A DNA stretch of 64,000 nucleotides from Diphasiastrum complanatum. Taxonomy: Eukaryota; Streptophyta; Lycopodiopsida; Lycopodiales; Lycopodiaceae. The stretch lies in NCBI GenBank assembly GCA_029204225.1, contig CM055111.1:13330697-13394696 (forward strand), read 5' to 3'. The translations under genes and the position numbers were made by a program. Position 1 is the first letter of the stretch. Each line of letters starts with the position of its first letter. Below the pieces are notes generated by a model. The model was not told where the DNA came from. It did not search any database and saw only the letters and a program-made list of their open reading frames with translations. This document shows, piece by piece, positions 12,220 to 22,767 of this stretch.

Positions 12220-13396
12220 TGTAGCGCAGGCATCCCATAGGGAGCCGGGAACAACGACTTAGTTTCCCAACCTTCAACTCTTGCCATCCAAACCCACTCG
12301 ACATACAAGCAGCCAACTCGCCAACAACGATCAGACTTAACCAACTTAAAGTTCCGAAACCAACATTAAGATCCAACCTGGCGCCATGCCAGATCGGGGG
12401 TCCTGATGTGGGTGACTTCCCTCCAAGCAAGCCGCCCGACATACATCAAACTTAACCAACTCAAAGCTTCGTTACAAACGAGTAACATCCATTCCAAGCA
12501 AGCGGTATGACTTACATCAGACTTAACCAACTGAACGCTTCATCACGAGCGCTGGAAGCCAACCTGGCGCCACGCCAGACTGGACAACCATAAACAGGTA
12601 ACTTCCACCCAAGCAAGCCATCCAACTCAGCCGACATGTTAGAGCCCGTTCCCCAAGAGCTGTTAACCCATTCACGTTCATGCAAGGAACACTCAGAACC
12701 ACAAGCCGCGACAGATATGGAGACAACCAGTTCCCGGACCAAATGGTCCCGATAGCATACCGCTGGCGCCACGGACCGAATGGTCCCGATGGCATACCGC
12801 CGGCGTCTCGGGATACGACCCTCAGCTTTGTGCCAAATTAAAAAGTTTGAAGCGGCCTTACAACTGGCGCTTTTATCGAACACTGAAACCTAGAAGGTAA
12901 TCAGAGTCAGTTTGAGAAAAATCTCACTTTATTGATAAATCTGAGAAGGTTACATTTCAAGTGTGTGACCGGCCCTAGTCTCTAAGGCATTGGCATGCCA
13001 AGGCGAGTGCCAGGACAACATTCCAGCAAGGGAGGCTGAGACTTGGTTGGAGCTTGCCCTGAGTCGCAACCCGCACTCCGCCTATATTATTGGTGGGATT
13101 CGTCACCTCCCCTCATACCAAGTACTCTACCCACACTGGTAAAGCACGTTTTTCTCTCTCTAGGATTTTCCCTCTCTAAAATTTATTGATCCCCAAGGCT
13201 TCCTTTAATCATGCCTAGATCGTGTGAGGTGATTGCACATCGATCTGAGCTCTCTGCACTTCGCTAGAACTGATCAAAGATTTTCAGCCATAGGAACTTG
13301 GCGCCACCTGGATTCTGGTCACAGTGGTGCCGGGAGCAGCAGGGACAATGCTGGCGCCAGTGGCGCCGAAAGTAAAGCTTGTAAAGATTTACAACA
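12220..13396 (-). repeat. 5' LTR (1177 bp)
   Basis: This is the full-length LTR, close in size and sequence to the solo LTR at 33054-34242 (1189 bp). It contains the middle block that the 3' LTR has lost. Confidence 0.87.
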
Positions 13397-13401
13397 CTTA
13401 C

Positions 13402-14238
13402 GACTGATCTATAAGTAGCCACTGGGGTAGTACGTTTTTACGTTAGAGGAACTTTGATTTCTAATGCGCTTCACGTTAACAACTTCCTACTAGACCTGGA
13501 TGTTTGCAAGCTAAAATATTGGGCACGGAAATGCAAGGCACAGAGAAAACGACTGAAATGCATTGCAAACAGAGGAGCTTTCTAGAATCTATGCTTATGT
13601 ACAGCCAGCCAGTGTCAAGGTTGTCTATAATACAGCTCATCACGTTATCTCTGAAAGAAAACCTAATCTAAGAAGCTGATTTCTCTGTGAAGATAATAGG
13701 GTGTCAACACTTTCAGTCGTAGGCAGATTTGTTGCACTGACCTCCATAATATCTCACCTCCAGTTATTTCTTAACACATTCCTCCAGAAACTGACAGTTG
13801 ATGGAAAGGAGATTTACAGCCAGTAGAATCACATCAGCAGAATGGGTAGCACTACTAGGACCTAAGGTTTTAGTTTTTCAACTCTTGAGTTTTTCAAATG
13901 AATATTTGTTTTATAATGGTGGTGTCATAAAAGTCCAACTATTCATTACGCACATAAAAGCCCAACTATCCATTAAGCAACAGAGGGAGCCCGGGAAGAT
14001 GATGACATTCTTCTTGGTAAGGAATCACAAGCTCCTCAGTCGGCATGAGAATCTTTTGCCCACATCTTTTATAATGCATAACTATGCAATTGATCATCTA
14101 CACTGTCATGTGAAAACGAGCAAATCTTATAGCCATTGAAGTAGATGTTTCCAGTATTTTTATGTCTCACAACGTGAAGCCTGAGACTGCTTAGTTCAAA
14201 TCAGCATGGAAGCCTGAGACTGCTTAGTTCGAATCAGC
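13402..14238. repeat. Upstream region of the carbonic anhydrase relic, with a 33-bp tandem duplication
   Basis: No gene was recognised. A 113-residue frame at 13798-14139 has no motif and is broken in copy 2. At 14178-14210 and 14211-14243 a 33-bp unit is repeated almost exactly. Each unit ends in CAGCATGGA, so the presumed start codon at 14239 is preceded by a duplicate ATG at 14206 that meets a stop after two codons. The same duplication is in copy 2. Confidence 0.6.
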
Positions 14239-15955
14239 ATGGAACGTTTCGGGTTCCATTCCAGCTTCCTTGCATCGACATTGGCTTTGTTTTTCATGAT
14301 CTATCTTCAGTACTCCACAAGCTGTAAAGATTCTGGTAAGCGTCAATTCTAAGACTGTAACTGTATTATATGTTTAAACATTGATTGATAAATCTGCATA
14401 TATATCAATGATAGCCATTCTAATTAGATTACTTATATTTTATATCATGTTCTCTCTCTGGTCTTTAAGCTACATATCAATTCTTTCTCGTGAAGTAGCT
14501 TAGTATTTCGTCAGATCTTGTAAGGCAGCTTACTTTTCAGCCCCGCTTGTGTTGCCATCATCAGGATTTAATTGTTGAATCACTCCAATGGTCCTAACGG
14601 ACCTAGCCACTGGGGGGATCTTAAAGAAACTTGGAGACTGTGCAAAGTAGGCATGAATCCGTCACCAATCAACATATCATCGCTTGAAGCTATAAACGAT
14701 GTAGCCTAAGGACGTTGCGAACAAACTATTCTCGTAATCAGCCATTTATTGCTAGTGTTGGGCCCTTTAATGTGGCGGTAAAATAGATACTTGCTTCTCT
14801 GGTGTTTGTTGTCTGTAGCTGTTGCGAGTTACGGAGTTATGCTATCTTGATTTATTTGATATTAGATTCATCTCACGATATCTCCTCACCATATAATATG
14901 AAAACAGGCATCAAGATGGAATCTCAGTAGACTGTTTATCAAATTCCAGTAGATCGTTTAGAGAAAGTACGCAAATATTCTTGGGCATTATAAGAGCCTT
15001 GTTGGTAAACTTGAAATATGGACTCACTCCTTAATGCTTGATTGACAGCTAAACTTTGGGCCTGACGCCGGTGGCATCATGGTTAACTCCACTGAACACA
15101 TACTGTATCAATATCATACGCATATTCCAAGTGAGCACATTGTGAACGGAATAAGGTGAGGCCATTTGTCTGAAAACACACCTTAAGCTCCTTATTTTCC
15201 TTCGCAAAGCTGTGTGGAGAAGACTTGTGAGTCAAATATAAAGTCTAGATGCTTGAAAGAATCTGTACTTGGATCTGAGATGACCATAGACTCAGATTTC
15301 CACTGGAGATTCATCTGGTGCATAGGACACCTGATGGTAGTCGAATTGCAGCTATATCACTACTCTACACGTACGGCAAAAGAGATCACATCTTTGAAAA
15401 GGTGCCACCATTACTTGCATTTTCTGATCAATATGCTAAATCGCTTCTCCTGATATCATGCTCTTTCACTTTTATTGGTCTCATAACTCGTCCAAATTTG
15501 TTTTCCCATTCTGCAAATAAAGGTTTTGGATATGATATCCTCTCTTAAAGAGAAGGGTGGGTGGAACGCTCGGCTCTTCACTTGATATGACAGACTTGAA
15601 GATTTCTGGAAAAGCCTATTACAGACACTTAGGCTCGCTTACAACTCCCCCTTGCACTGAAGGGGTTGTGTGGACTGTTTTGAAGAAAGTAAGCTTCCAG
15701 TCCTTACTTGTTTTGCAGCACATAAGCAATATGTTGAACTTTGTACAATTGCCTAGATTCCTGTATCGTGAATTTCATGTCATCCTTTAAAATCCTTTGG
15801 TACACTTACTTTCAAGGTAGGAAGTCAGTACCGTTCTAACTGCTTCTCTAAAGTTGATGTTATTATGATGAGCATTTTACGCATCTGATACTTTCAATCA
15901 ATAGCCATGAACAATATCTTTGGAGCAACTTCGTAGATTTCGGATTGCATTTACG
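14239..15955 (+). pseudogene. Alpha-carbonic anhydrase pseudogene (copy 1)
   Basis: Six exon-like pieces follow the order of a plant secreted alpha-carbonic anhydrase, the zinc enzyme that interconverts CO2 and bicarbonate. E1 14239-14335 encodes a Met start and hydrophobic signal peptide and ends at GTAAG. E2 about 14564-14777 contains NGPSHWGDLKETW and SPINIS. E3 15049-15155 contains HTHIPSEH, with two of the three zinc-ligand histidines. E4 from 15296 joins E3 in frame to give GIRFPLEIHLVHRTPDG, where HLVH holds the third ligand. E5 about 15525-15688 contains [16 protein letters not shown]6 about 15904-15955 is a short QLRRFR tail. E2 has an in-frame TAA and two frameshifts that copy 2 shares. 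Copy 1 alone has an extra GGGT in E5. It is dead, but the zinc residues survive. Confidence 0.85.
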
Positions 15956-16218
15956 GTACGTACCGCATTCTATTCTTTGAATGTCATTGACAGTTCATGC
16001 ATGGATATAATTATAAAGGCAATTTTCGAAAAAATATATACAGTAGCAGGCCTGCCCCTCAATAAAAGAGATGGAATGTATCATAAACCCTCATGCAGCT
16101 TTGAGTTTATCCTACTTGATTTGATTGTTGTGTATGCAATGTTCATCATACACGAACATATCTAAAGTTGGAGTTTCTAAAATTAAACTTGACATAGCTG
16201 CAGCGATTTGTTATCAAA

Positions 16219-16486
16219 ATGTTGAAAGTGCACAGACTGGGAACGGGATGTGATATTCTTCCGAGCATGCTCTTACTATGTCTGGTTACTTCCAGCCTAT
16301 CGACACTAGCAACCCAGAATTCTCTTCCGATGACGTTCAACTTTTATGATTCGATTTGTCCACAAGTGGAGCCCGTCGTATGTAATGTAGTCTCAACTTT
16401 TATATCGAGTGATGTCACTCTTGGTCCAGCCCTTCTTTGCCTGCACTTCCACGACTGCATGACCAGGGTAAGCAGTTGATTTTGGG

Positions 16487-16561
<75 letters not shown>

Positions 16562-17392
16562 CGCAAAATTGAATGGTTGATTAGATTTAAGGTTTTGGTA
16601 TTGTTATTTTCCAGGGTTGTGATGGCTCCATATTGCTGAGCTCAACTGATAGTGGAAAAACTCAACTTGAGAAGGCATCATCTGTGAGTTTAGGTCTTCG
16701 AGGATTCAACGTGATTGAAGAAATCATAGCACAGCTCGAGAAAGAATGTCCGGGAAAGGTATCGTGTGCTGATATTGTAGCACTCGCTGCTCGTGATGTG
16801 TCAACCATGGTAAGATATCCTTGCATCTACAAACATCTGATCATGTCAGTCTAATTCCATCACTTTGTTGACGTTGCTGTTGGAATAGGCCCGTTCTGTG
16901 GGCAGCCCATTGGGTGAAGGGATGGATTTTTGTCATGATCTAAAGATATAGTATCGGTTCCGAAGCATTCTGACACTCTACAAACTCTCATAGCCAAATT
17001 TGCAGCCGCGAGCCTTAATGTTCTCGATATGGTTGCCATGTTTGATCTGCATCCTCTTCAAACCTTTCTTCTAATCTTTACCATACCTTATCAAGCATTT
17101 TCTATATTCTATCTACACCACTTTGAAGAATTTCTGGCACTTCTCCAGTTCTAGATTGCTGAATGTAGGCCGTGCACTTATTCGCTTTGGTATTATGTAA
17201 CACATCTTTAGAAATGCAGGAATTTACACTATCGGTAGAGCTCACTGCATTCCGTTTGCTAGTGGAAAAATTTGCAGGCGACGCATCTGCTTTCACCGCT
17301 CAATTCATAATCTCAATCATAAATTTCGGTAATGCCAACTCCTTATAGGCTCCAAGGGAAACATAAGAAAGATATGTGATTCAGTACATTGA
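16219..17392 (+). pseudogene. Class III (secretory) peroxidase pseudogene (copy 1)
   Basis: The four-exon, three-intron structure classic for plant class III peroxidases is visible. E1 16219-16467 (83 residues) has a signal peptide, FYDSICPQVEPVV and LHFHDC with the distal catalytic histidine. E2 16615-16809 has [16 protein letters not shown] and [14 protein letters not shown]3 is about 16887-17031. E4 starts at 17220 with YTIGRAHC and ends in GDASAFTAQF near 17280-17310, then the stop at 17390-17392. Roughly 60-90 residues are missing inside E4. Lesions shared with copy 2 are a TGA in the GRRDG motif and His-to-Tyr at the proximal heme ligand (GGHTxG becomes GIYTIG). Private lesions here are loss of the E3 acceptor region, an E3 donor changed from GT to AT, and a frameshift near 17340. 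E1 and E2 remain open. Confidence 0.9.
16489..16561. repeat. (GA)n microsatellite in peroxidase intron 1
   Basis: About 35 GA units with one interruption lie in the first intron. The matching site in copy 2 (37401-37428) has a short GA run followed by GT repeats. Confidence 0.95.
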
Positions 17393-17423
17393 TAAGATCA
17401 CCTCTCCAGCTTTATATGGTACG

Positions 17424-17632
17424 CAAGCATGGAGATCATAATTTTAGCTGTTTGCCTCTTGTAGGTTTTGATTTCTATTATCATGATGTGGAAACAACAA
17501 TAACTACAGTTTATATTTGCTTTAAATGTTACTCAAGCATGGAGATCAGAATTTTAGCTGTTTGCCTCTTGTAGGTTTTGATTTCTATTATCATGATGTG
17601 GAAACATCAATAACTACAGTTTATATTTGCTA
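17424..17632. repeat. ~110-bp tandem duplication after the peroxidase relic
   Basis: Two units, 17424-17533 and 17534-17632, share 'caagcatggagatca.aattt' and what follows. The same pair is at 38313-38520 in copy 2, so it predates the segmental duplication. Confidence 0.85.
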
Positions 17633-17809
17633 TTATATTAGACCGATTGGCGTCTGTAGGTAATAATCTGTTGGTATGAACTAGTTCTACGTGTTAGACT
17701 AAGAGTCTTGTCTTGGTTTAATATTTATATAGGGATCTTTCCCTAGAAGTTTACCTAGATTGAAATGAGCATAAATTGTTTAGTTGGTGAATAGAAAAGT
17801 TTTCCTATA

Positions 17810-18035
17810 AATTTCCCTGGATTGAAATGAGCACAACTAGGGAATTTCCATACTAGGAAAAGTGGCACAAATTTTTTCCTATATAGGGATAATCATCTAG
17901 GGAATTTTTTTCCTGGATGATTTTTCCTATATAGGTAAAATGTATGCATTTTTCCTAGATTTGATTTTTAGGAAAAGAACCACTTTTCCTAGTATGGAAA
18001 TTCCCTATTTTAGTTCATTTTAATCTAGGGAAACT
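17810..18035. repeat. Large imperfect hairpin (foldback element)
   Basis: Left arm 17810-17865 is the reverse complement of right arm 17980-18035 with few mismatches; its core TAGGGAATTTCCATACTAGG is perfect. An inner pair around 17879-17904 and 17911-17937 ('cctatatagg.ataatcat') extends the pairing. No coding sequence is present. It resembles a foldback or MITE-like element. Only the left arm survives in copy 2, whose duplication edge lies in the loop. A related sequence is at 45390-45645. Confidence 0.8.
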
Positions 18036-18244
18036 TCCTTTTTTTCCTATACAGGAACCTGTCTCATTTTTCTTGTGAGCATGTGGTGAGTGCTCCATAT
18101 GAGCGCTAATTACACTCATTCAACTGGGTGCGGAGGAATGATCAGCCTCAGCCCAACACATGAGCATGATCTAAAGAGGAGGAGTTAGTGACTGATCAAT
18201 ACAAGCAGCAGCTACTGACTATATCTTGCTTTTAGTAAATTTTC

Positions 18245-19869
18245 ATGAGCTTGATAGCGGTTGAGATGCAAAACAGCAATATGGAACTGGAGGGTGGTGG
18301 GCATCGCACAAAGGATGTTCACCAGTTCTCGCAATCGCAGGGAACGGCCAGGGCAGAGGCAGATGTAAAAAACCTGAATGATTATCATTATCATTATGAT
18401 GATAAGGATGCAAAGGATGGGTTAAAGTACGTCAACAAGAAAGGCGGATCGGATGGGCAGTGGCAGCATGCTGACAGCTCCAAGCAGCTCACCAGCGGAC
18501 TTAATGGGAAGGGCGATGAGCAGTTCTCTGTGGAGGACATGTTTGCTGAAACTGCAGTGCCTCATTGGTAGGAACAAATCACCATCAGGTCGCTAGTTGT
18601 AAGCGTGGTGCTAGGAGGTTTCTTCTCCATCATAACCCACAAACTGAGCCTGACAGTGGGAGTCACCCCATCGCTGAATGTGTCCGCTGGCTAATATCAA
18701 ATCTAAATTTGACAGACTAGTGTAGCGTACTTTCTTCTGCATTGATTCGATTTGTGCTAGGTGACTGAACTTTCTTTCTGTATATACGTTACCCTCCCAA
18801 GAGGATTCGGGTCGTACATGCTGGGCCTGGACCCAAAAACCTACAACCGCATTGGACCAAACTATCCAGGAAACCACGCAGATGATGTCAAGAAACTTTC
18901 GCTGGGATGGATCATTGCATTTCTCTTCACCGTCAGTTTCCTTGGCGTCTTGGTGCTTGTTCCTCTCCGAAAGGTTAGGTTATTACACACTTTGTGGCTC
19001 ATCAGTTGATTTGTTAAATTAGTCGTAGCTAGTGATTTCATGAGGCAAGGAGAGGGAGTAGAGAAAGTGATTAACATGCAAAACTTTGCAGATTATGATT
19101 CTAAAGTACAAGCTCACATACCCAAGTGGTACAGCAACGGCCGTCCTCATCAACAGCTTCCACACTCCGCAAGGTGCTAAAATCGCAAAGTAAGTCACAA
19201 TATTGAAGCATTAAACGTCGCATTATTCTGGAAATTCCGACTTTCTTGATTCATTGTAGTTTTGACTTTCATATACCTGTGAGTCGATCAGTGCACATTT
19301 TATTCTGAGAATAAGCATGCAGCACGTATAGTATATAATGCGAAGGATGTCAATTTACTCCTCATAATATTTGTTCCTGCTGCTACTGCTGCCTCAGGAA
19401 ACAGGTTAGGTCTCTTGGAAAGAATTTTGTGGTCAGCTTTTTATGGAGTTTCTTCAAATGGTTTTACAACGGCAAAGGCGACGCTACCTGCGGATTCGAT
19501 AGCTTCCCTAGCCTTGGGTTAAAAGCTCTAGATAATAGGTGTGAATATGTTTTTAGAACCTGTGGACGTTGGGCATTCACAAATAGTGGGAGTACAACCT
19601 TAAAAGCATACGTATTTCAGATTCCATATTCAGCATATAGTGTTTACATTGTTGTTACTGTTGCTGCCTGTGCTGGCAGATTCAATTTCGACTTCAGCCT
19701 TGTGTATATTGGAGCAGGCATGATCTGTCCACATATTGTGAACTGTTCCGTTCTACTAGCTGCAGTCATATCCTGGGGTTTCATGTGGCCCCTTATCACC
19801 AACAAAGCAGGCGAATGATATCCAGAACATCTTGGAGGAACTAATTTCAGAGGACTATATGGCTACAAA
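18245..19869 (+). pseudogene. YSL metal-nicotianamine transporter pseudogene, N-terminal half (YSL-A)
   Basis: YSL proteins are oligopeptide-transporter family carriers of iron or other metals bound to nicotianamine. E1 from 18245 gives a hydrophilic N-terminus and then PHW, stop, EQITIRSLVV and ITHKLSLTVG, the first membrane segment; the TAG replaces the Arg of the usual W-R-E-Q. About 50 residues that should follow NVSAG are missing. The next piece, to 18973, reads FGSYMLGLDPKTYN and LSLGWIIAFLF and ends at GT. E3 19092-19189 encodes [20 protein letters not shown]4 19398-19538 contains QVRSLGKNF and FLWSFFKWF. E5 19680-19869 contains YIGAGMICPHIVN, with a TGA where YSL-B keeps Trp (GEWYPEHLGG). 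Introns are normal GT-AG. It ends at a palindrome junction near 19996. Confidence 0.9.
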
Positions 19870-21815
19870 GTATGCAACTCATCAGCCATGGCCACCTTGC
19901 ACGTGATACGTCTTGCAACCTGTTTAGTTAACTAGCATCCTGCTGCCTGTGGGGTTTATGATAGACAGCTTCGCATAAGGGTTCGATGTTGCATGCAGAC
20001 CAATACAAAATACCACTTCAAAGGTTAGAAGATTTGCGGGATGATGCCAATGGAGATGGCAGCAAGAGCCACATAGCTTGCTACAGCTACCCACAGAGGG
20101 ATCCTGTCCTTCAAAAATTCTTCATTGCATTTCTTCTCGTCATTTCTGACTATGTCGGTATCATCAATTGCATCTGTTTGGAGACAATGAAAAAATCATG
20201 AACCATGATGGATACAAGAGCTTCTAAAGCAGCAACCATTATCCACACTGGTCTGCTGTCCGTTAGAGAGTGACTATATTACTACTTGTAAGCACTACTT
20301 TTAATATACTACCATCAACTCCTCGCAGAAGGCATTACTATGCACCTTTTAAAGTTTCACAGTGAGTCATCTTCAGATGTCCCAACATATTACTGCTGCT
20401 TACCCTTGGAAACGGGGAGAAGCTGATTGTTCTTGTACTGCTTGTATAATGAGCTTGCACTGACAATGAAAACTTTAAGAAGTTGTACAGTCCATCTCCA
20501 AGGATGAGTGCAATAGCAACAAACACCTGAGCAGCAAGATTGATTCAGGAATCAGCAGTATAATCAATATCAGTAACTTAGCTGATTCGCAAGTTGCATT
20601 TTAAAAGAGGAGATGGTTGGCTGGATTGCTACACCAAATAATTATAGGTTGTTACAACAACCCAACGAATTGAGATGACAAGAAGTACAAAACGTAGCAA
20701 GTTAATTTGTAGAGAAGTCCCATGGATCTTATATTCTGCATGCAACATCGAACTACCCTTATGCGAAGCTGTCTATCATAAACCCCACAGGCAGCAGGAT
20801 GCTAGGTAACTAAACAGGTTGCAAGACGTATCAGGTGCAAGGTGGCCATGGCTGTTGAGTTGCATACTTTGTAGCCATACAGTCCTCTGAAATTAGTTCC
20901 TCCAAGATGTTCTGGATACCATTCGCCTGCTTTGTTGGTGATAAGGGGCCGCATGAAACCCCAGGATATGACTGCACCTAGTAGAACGGAACAGTTCACA
21001 ATTATGTGGACAGATCATGCCTGCTCCAATATACACAAGGCTGAAGTCGAAATTGAATCTGCCAGCACAGGCAGCAACATTAACAACAATGTAAACACTA
21101 TATGCTGAATATGGAATCTGAAATACGTATGCTTTTAAGGTTGTACTCCCACTATTTGTGAATGTCCAACGTCCACAGGTTCTAAAAACATATTCACAGG
21201 CAGCAACATTCACAACAATGTAAACACTATATGCTGAATATGGAATCTGAAATACGTATGCTTTTAAGGTTGTACTCCCACTATTTGTGAATGCCCAACG
21301 TCCACAGGTTCTAAAAACATATTCACACCTATTATCTAGGGCTTTTAACCCAAGGCTAGGCAAGCTATCGAATCCGCAGGTAGCGTCGCCTTTGCCGCTG
21401 TAAAATCATTTGAAGAAACTCTGTGAAAAGCTGACCACAAAACTCTTTCCAAGAGACCTAACCTGTTTCCTGAGGCAGCAGCAGCAGCAGCAGGAACAAA
21501 TATTATGAGGAGTTAAATTGATAGCCTTCGCATTATATACTATACGTGCTGCATGCTTATTCTCAGGATAAAATGTGCACTGATCGACTCACAGGTATAT
21601 GAAAGTCAAAACTACAATGAATCAAGAAAGTCACAATTTCCAGAATAATTCGACGTCTAATGCATCAATATTGTGACTTACTTTGCGATTTTAGCACCTT
21701 GCGGAGTGTGGAAGCTGTTGATGAGGAGTGCCGTTGCTGTACCACTTGGGTACGTGAGCTTGTACTTTAGAATCATAATCTGCAAAGTTTTGCATGTTAA
21801 TCAATTTCTCTATGT
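19055..21815. repeat. Tail-to-tail inverted repeat of YSL exons 3-5 (arms 19055-19996 and 20736-21815)
   Basis: The plus-strand arm 19055-19996, introns included, is repeated inverted at 20736-21815. The ends match 'gattaacatgcaaaactttgcag' outside and 'gatgttgcatgcag' inside. The 739-bp spacer 19997-20735 holds YSL exons 6 and 7 on the minus strand. The minus arm is longer because a 129-bp intron piece is duplicated (21071-21199 and 21200-21328). Confidence 0.9.
19997..21781 (-). pseudogene. YSL transporter pseudogene, middle part (YSL-B)
   Basis: Reading down the minus strand: E3 21781-21683 ([18 protein letters not shown], intact); E4 21470-21329 (FFKWF region, Trp changed in WSFF); E5 21060-20868 (RFNFDFSLVYIGAGMICPH, then a one-base insertion frameshift, with the Trp that YSL-A has lost still coded); E6 20526-20404 (VFVAIALILGDGLYNFLK, then a one-base deletion frameshift); E7 from about 20175 (DDTDIVRND, EEFLKDRIPLWVAVASYVA), cut off at 19997. 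Splice sites are GT-AG. Exons 6 and 7 are repeated in YSL-C at 27114-27660. YSL-B lacks both the N-terminal exons and the C-terminal half. Confidence 0.88.
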
Positions 21816-22767
21816 GCTGTTTGAGATCCAAATAGTGCACAAGTTTTGTTGTAAATCTGTAATTCAGATGATATAGATGCAAGAGTGCCTTAGACATAGT
21901 AATCTGTAACTGTTTTATGTCTGATTGATTCATTTTCTCTTCCGCCCATTATTTCCATGTAGTAAATCTATAATTGTAGTCTGCCATATGTTGCAGTAGT
22001 AGAAACTAGATAATTCTTGTTTCTACATTTGAGGTTCCACGAATTTTCTTTCATGCATTAGCGCTTTCACAGTCATTTTAAGAGAGCCCTACACACCAGT
22101 AGAAAGCTCGTTTTATACACAGTCATCACTCCCACTGTAGTTTTTCAGCACAGCCATAGCTCCCACTGGAGCATCACACACAGTCTTAGTTTCCACTGGA
22201 GCACATTGGTACTCCCAAATAGCAATTGTTATCAAGAAACACTCGAAGAAGAATGACCAAGGTTGGTCTCTGACACATTCAAGTCATAGCAGGAGCATCA
22301 GTAGTCCTCTTCATCATCTATCATGAACAAACCAAGAGGATCACCAGGGCTAAACTCAGCCATGATTTTCTCTCTTTGTATTACTGATCACATCAGTGAA
22401 ACATCAGCATTAGAGGCATTAATCTTTCCCTTCATGACTTGCTACTTCGCTTATTCTCTCATGGGAGTCTCTTTTTCCTCTTAACATGGGTATGAGCAGT
22501 TCATCCACATTTCATTCTGGCTTAGATCAGACAGGTTGATAGTCTAGTCATCAAAGATTTTCAACATAGGCAGGCAGGGAACTCCTTTTAGCGTGGATAT
22601 CAAGCAGTGGATATCAAGCAGTGGAACGTATGCGGAGTCAGACAGAGACCATATTCTCTCTACTACACTTTGCTGGACACTGCAATTCCCTGGATCAAAG
22701 CCTATGGTTCGTTCACAAGCAGCCTCTCTTCACACAGATAAACAATCTGTTGGGCTTGGTTACCAAA
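21816..22767. other. No gene seen
   Basis: No recognisable gene. A short loose repeat 'cacagtcat..ctcccactgga' occurs three to four times around 22110-22205. Small open frames near 22593-22850 have no motif and overlap the edge of a Copia-like leader. Confidence 0.5.

Larger units (their letters stand above)
9177..13396 (-). mobile_element. Non-autonomous LTR retrotransposon with two LTRs
   Basis: All structural marks of an LTR element on the minus strand are present. The plus-strand left end starts TGTAGCGCAGG and the right end finishes TTTACAACA. The flanks are CTTAT (9172-9176) and CTTAC (13397-13401), a 5-bp target duplication with one mismatch. A primer-binding site lies beside the right LTR and a purine-rich tract beside the left LTR. 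The 2.3-kb interior shows no gag, protease, integrase or reverse transcriptase motif on either strand, so this is a LARD-like element that would need enzymes in trans. Copy 2 of the segmental duplication has only a solo LTR with the same flanks. Confidence 0.88.
5391..17880. repeat. Segmental duplication, copy 1 (direct, partner 29364-38764)
   Basis: Near-identical sequence in the same order and orientation links this 12.5-kb block to 29364-38764. Corresponding points are 5569/29543, 7557/31441, 8649/32520, 9177/33054, 14239/35086, 16219/37131 and 17880/38764. The main size difference is the LTR locus: 4220 bases here against 1189 there. A ~108-bp stretch near 7021-7130 is also missing from copy 2. 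The left edge lies in the 79-bp tandem array and the right edge lies in the loop of a large hairpin. Confidence 0.9.

Noticed and set aside
13798-14139. 113-residue frame upstream of the carbonic anhydrase relic
   Set aside because: No motif; copy 2 interrupts it by small indels.
16219-17392. Functional peroxidase gene
   Set aside because: Stop in E3, heme-ligand His replaced, splice sites lost and part of E4 missing.
18568-18574. Read-through or recoding of the TAG in YSL-A
   Set aside because: Downstream exons are missing or carry further stops, so ordinary decay explains it.
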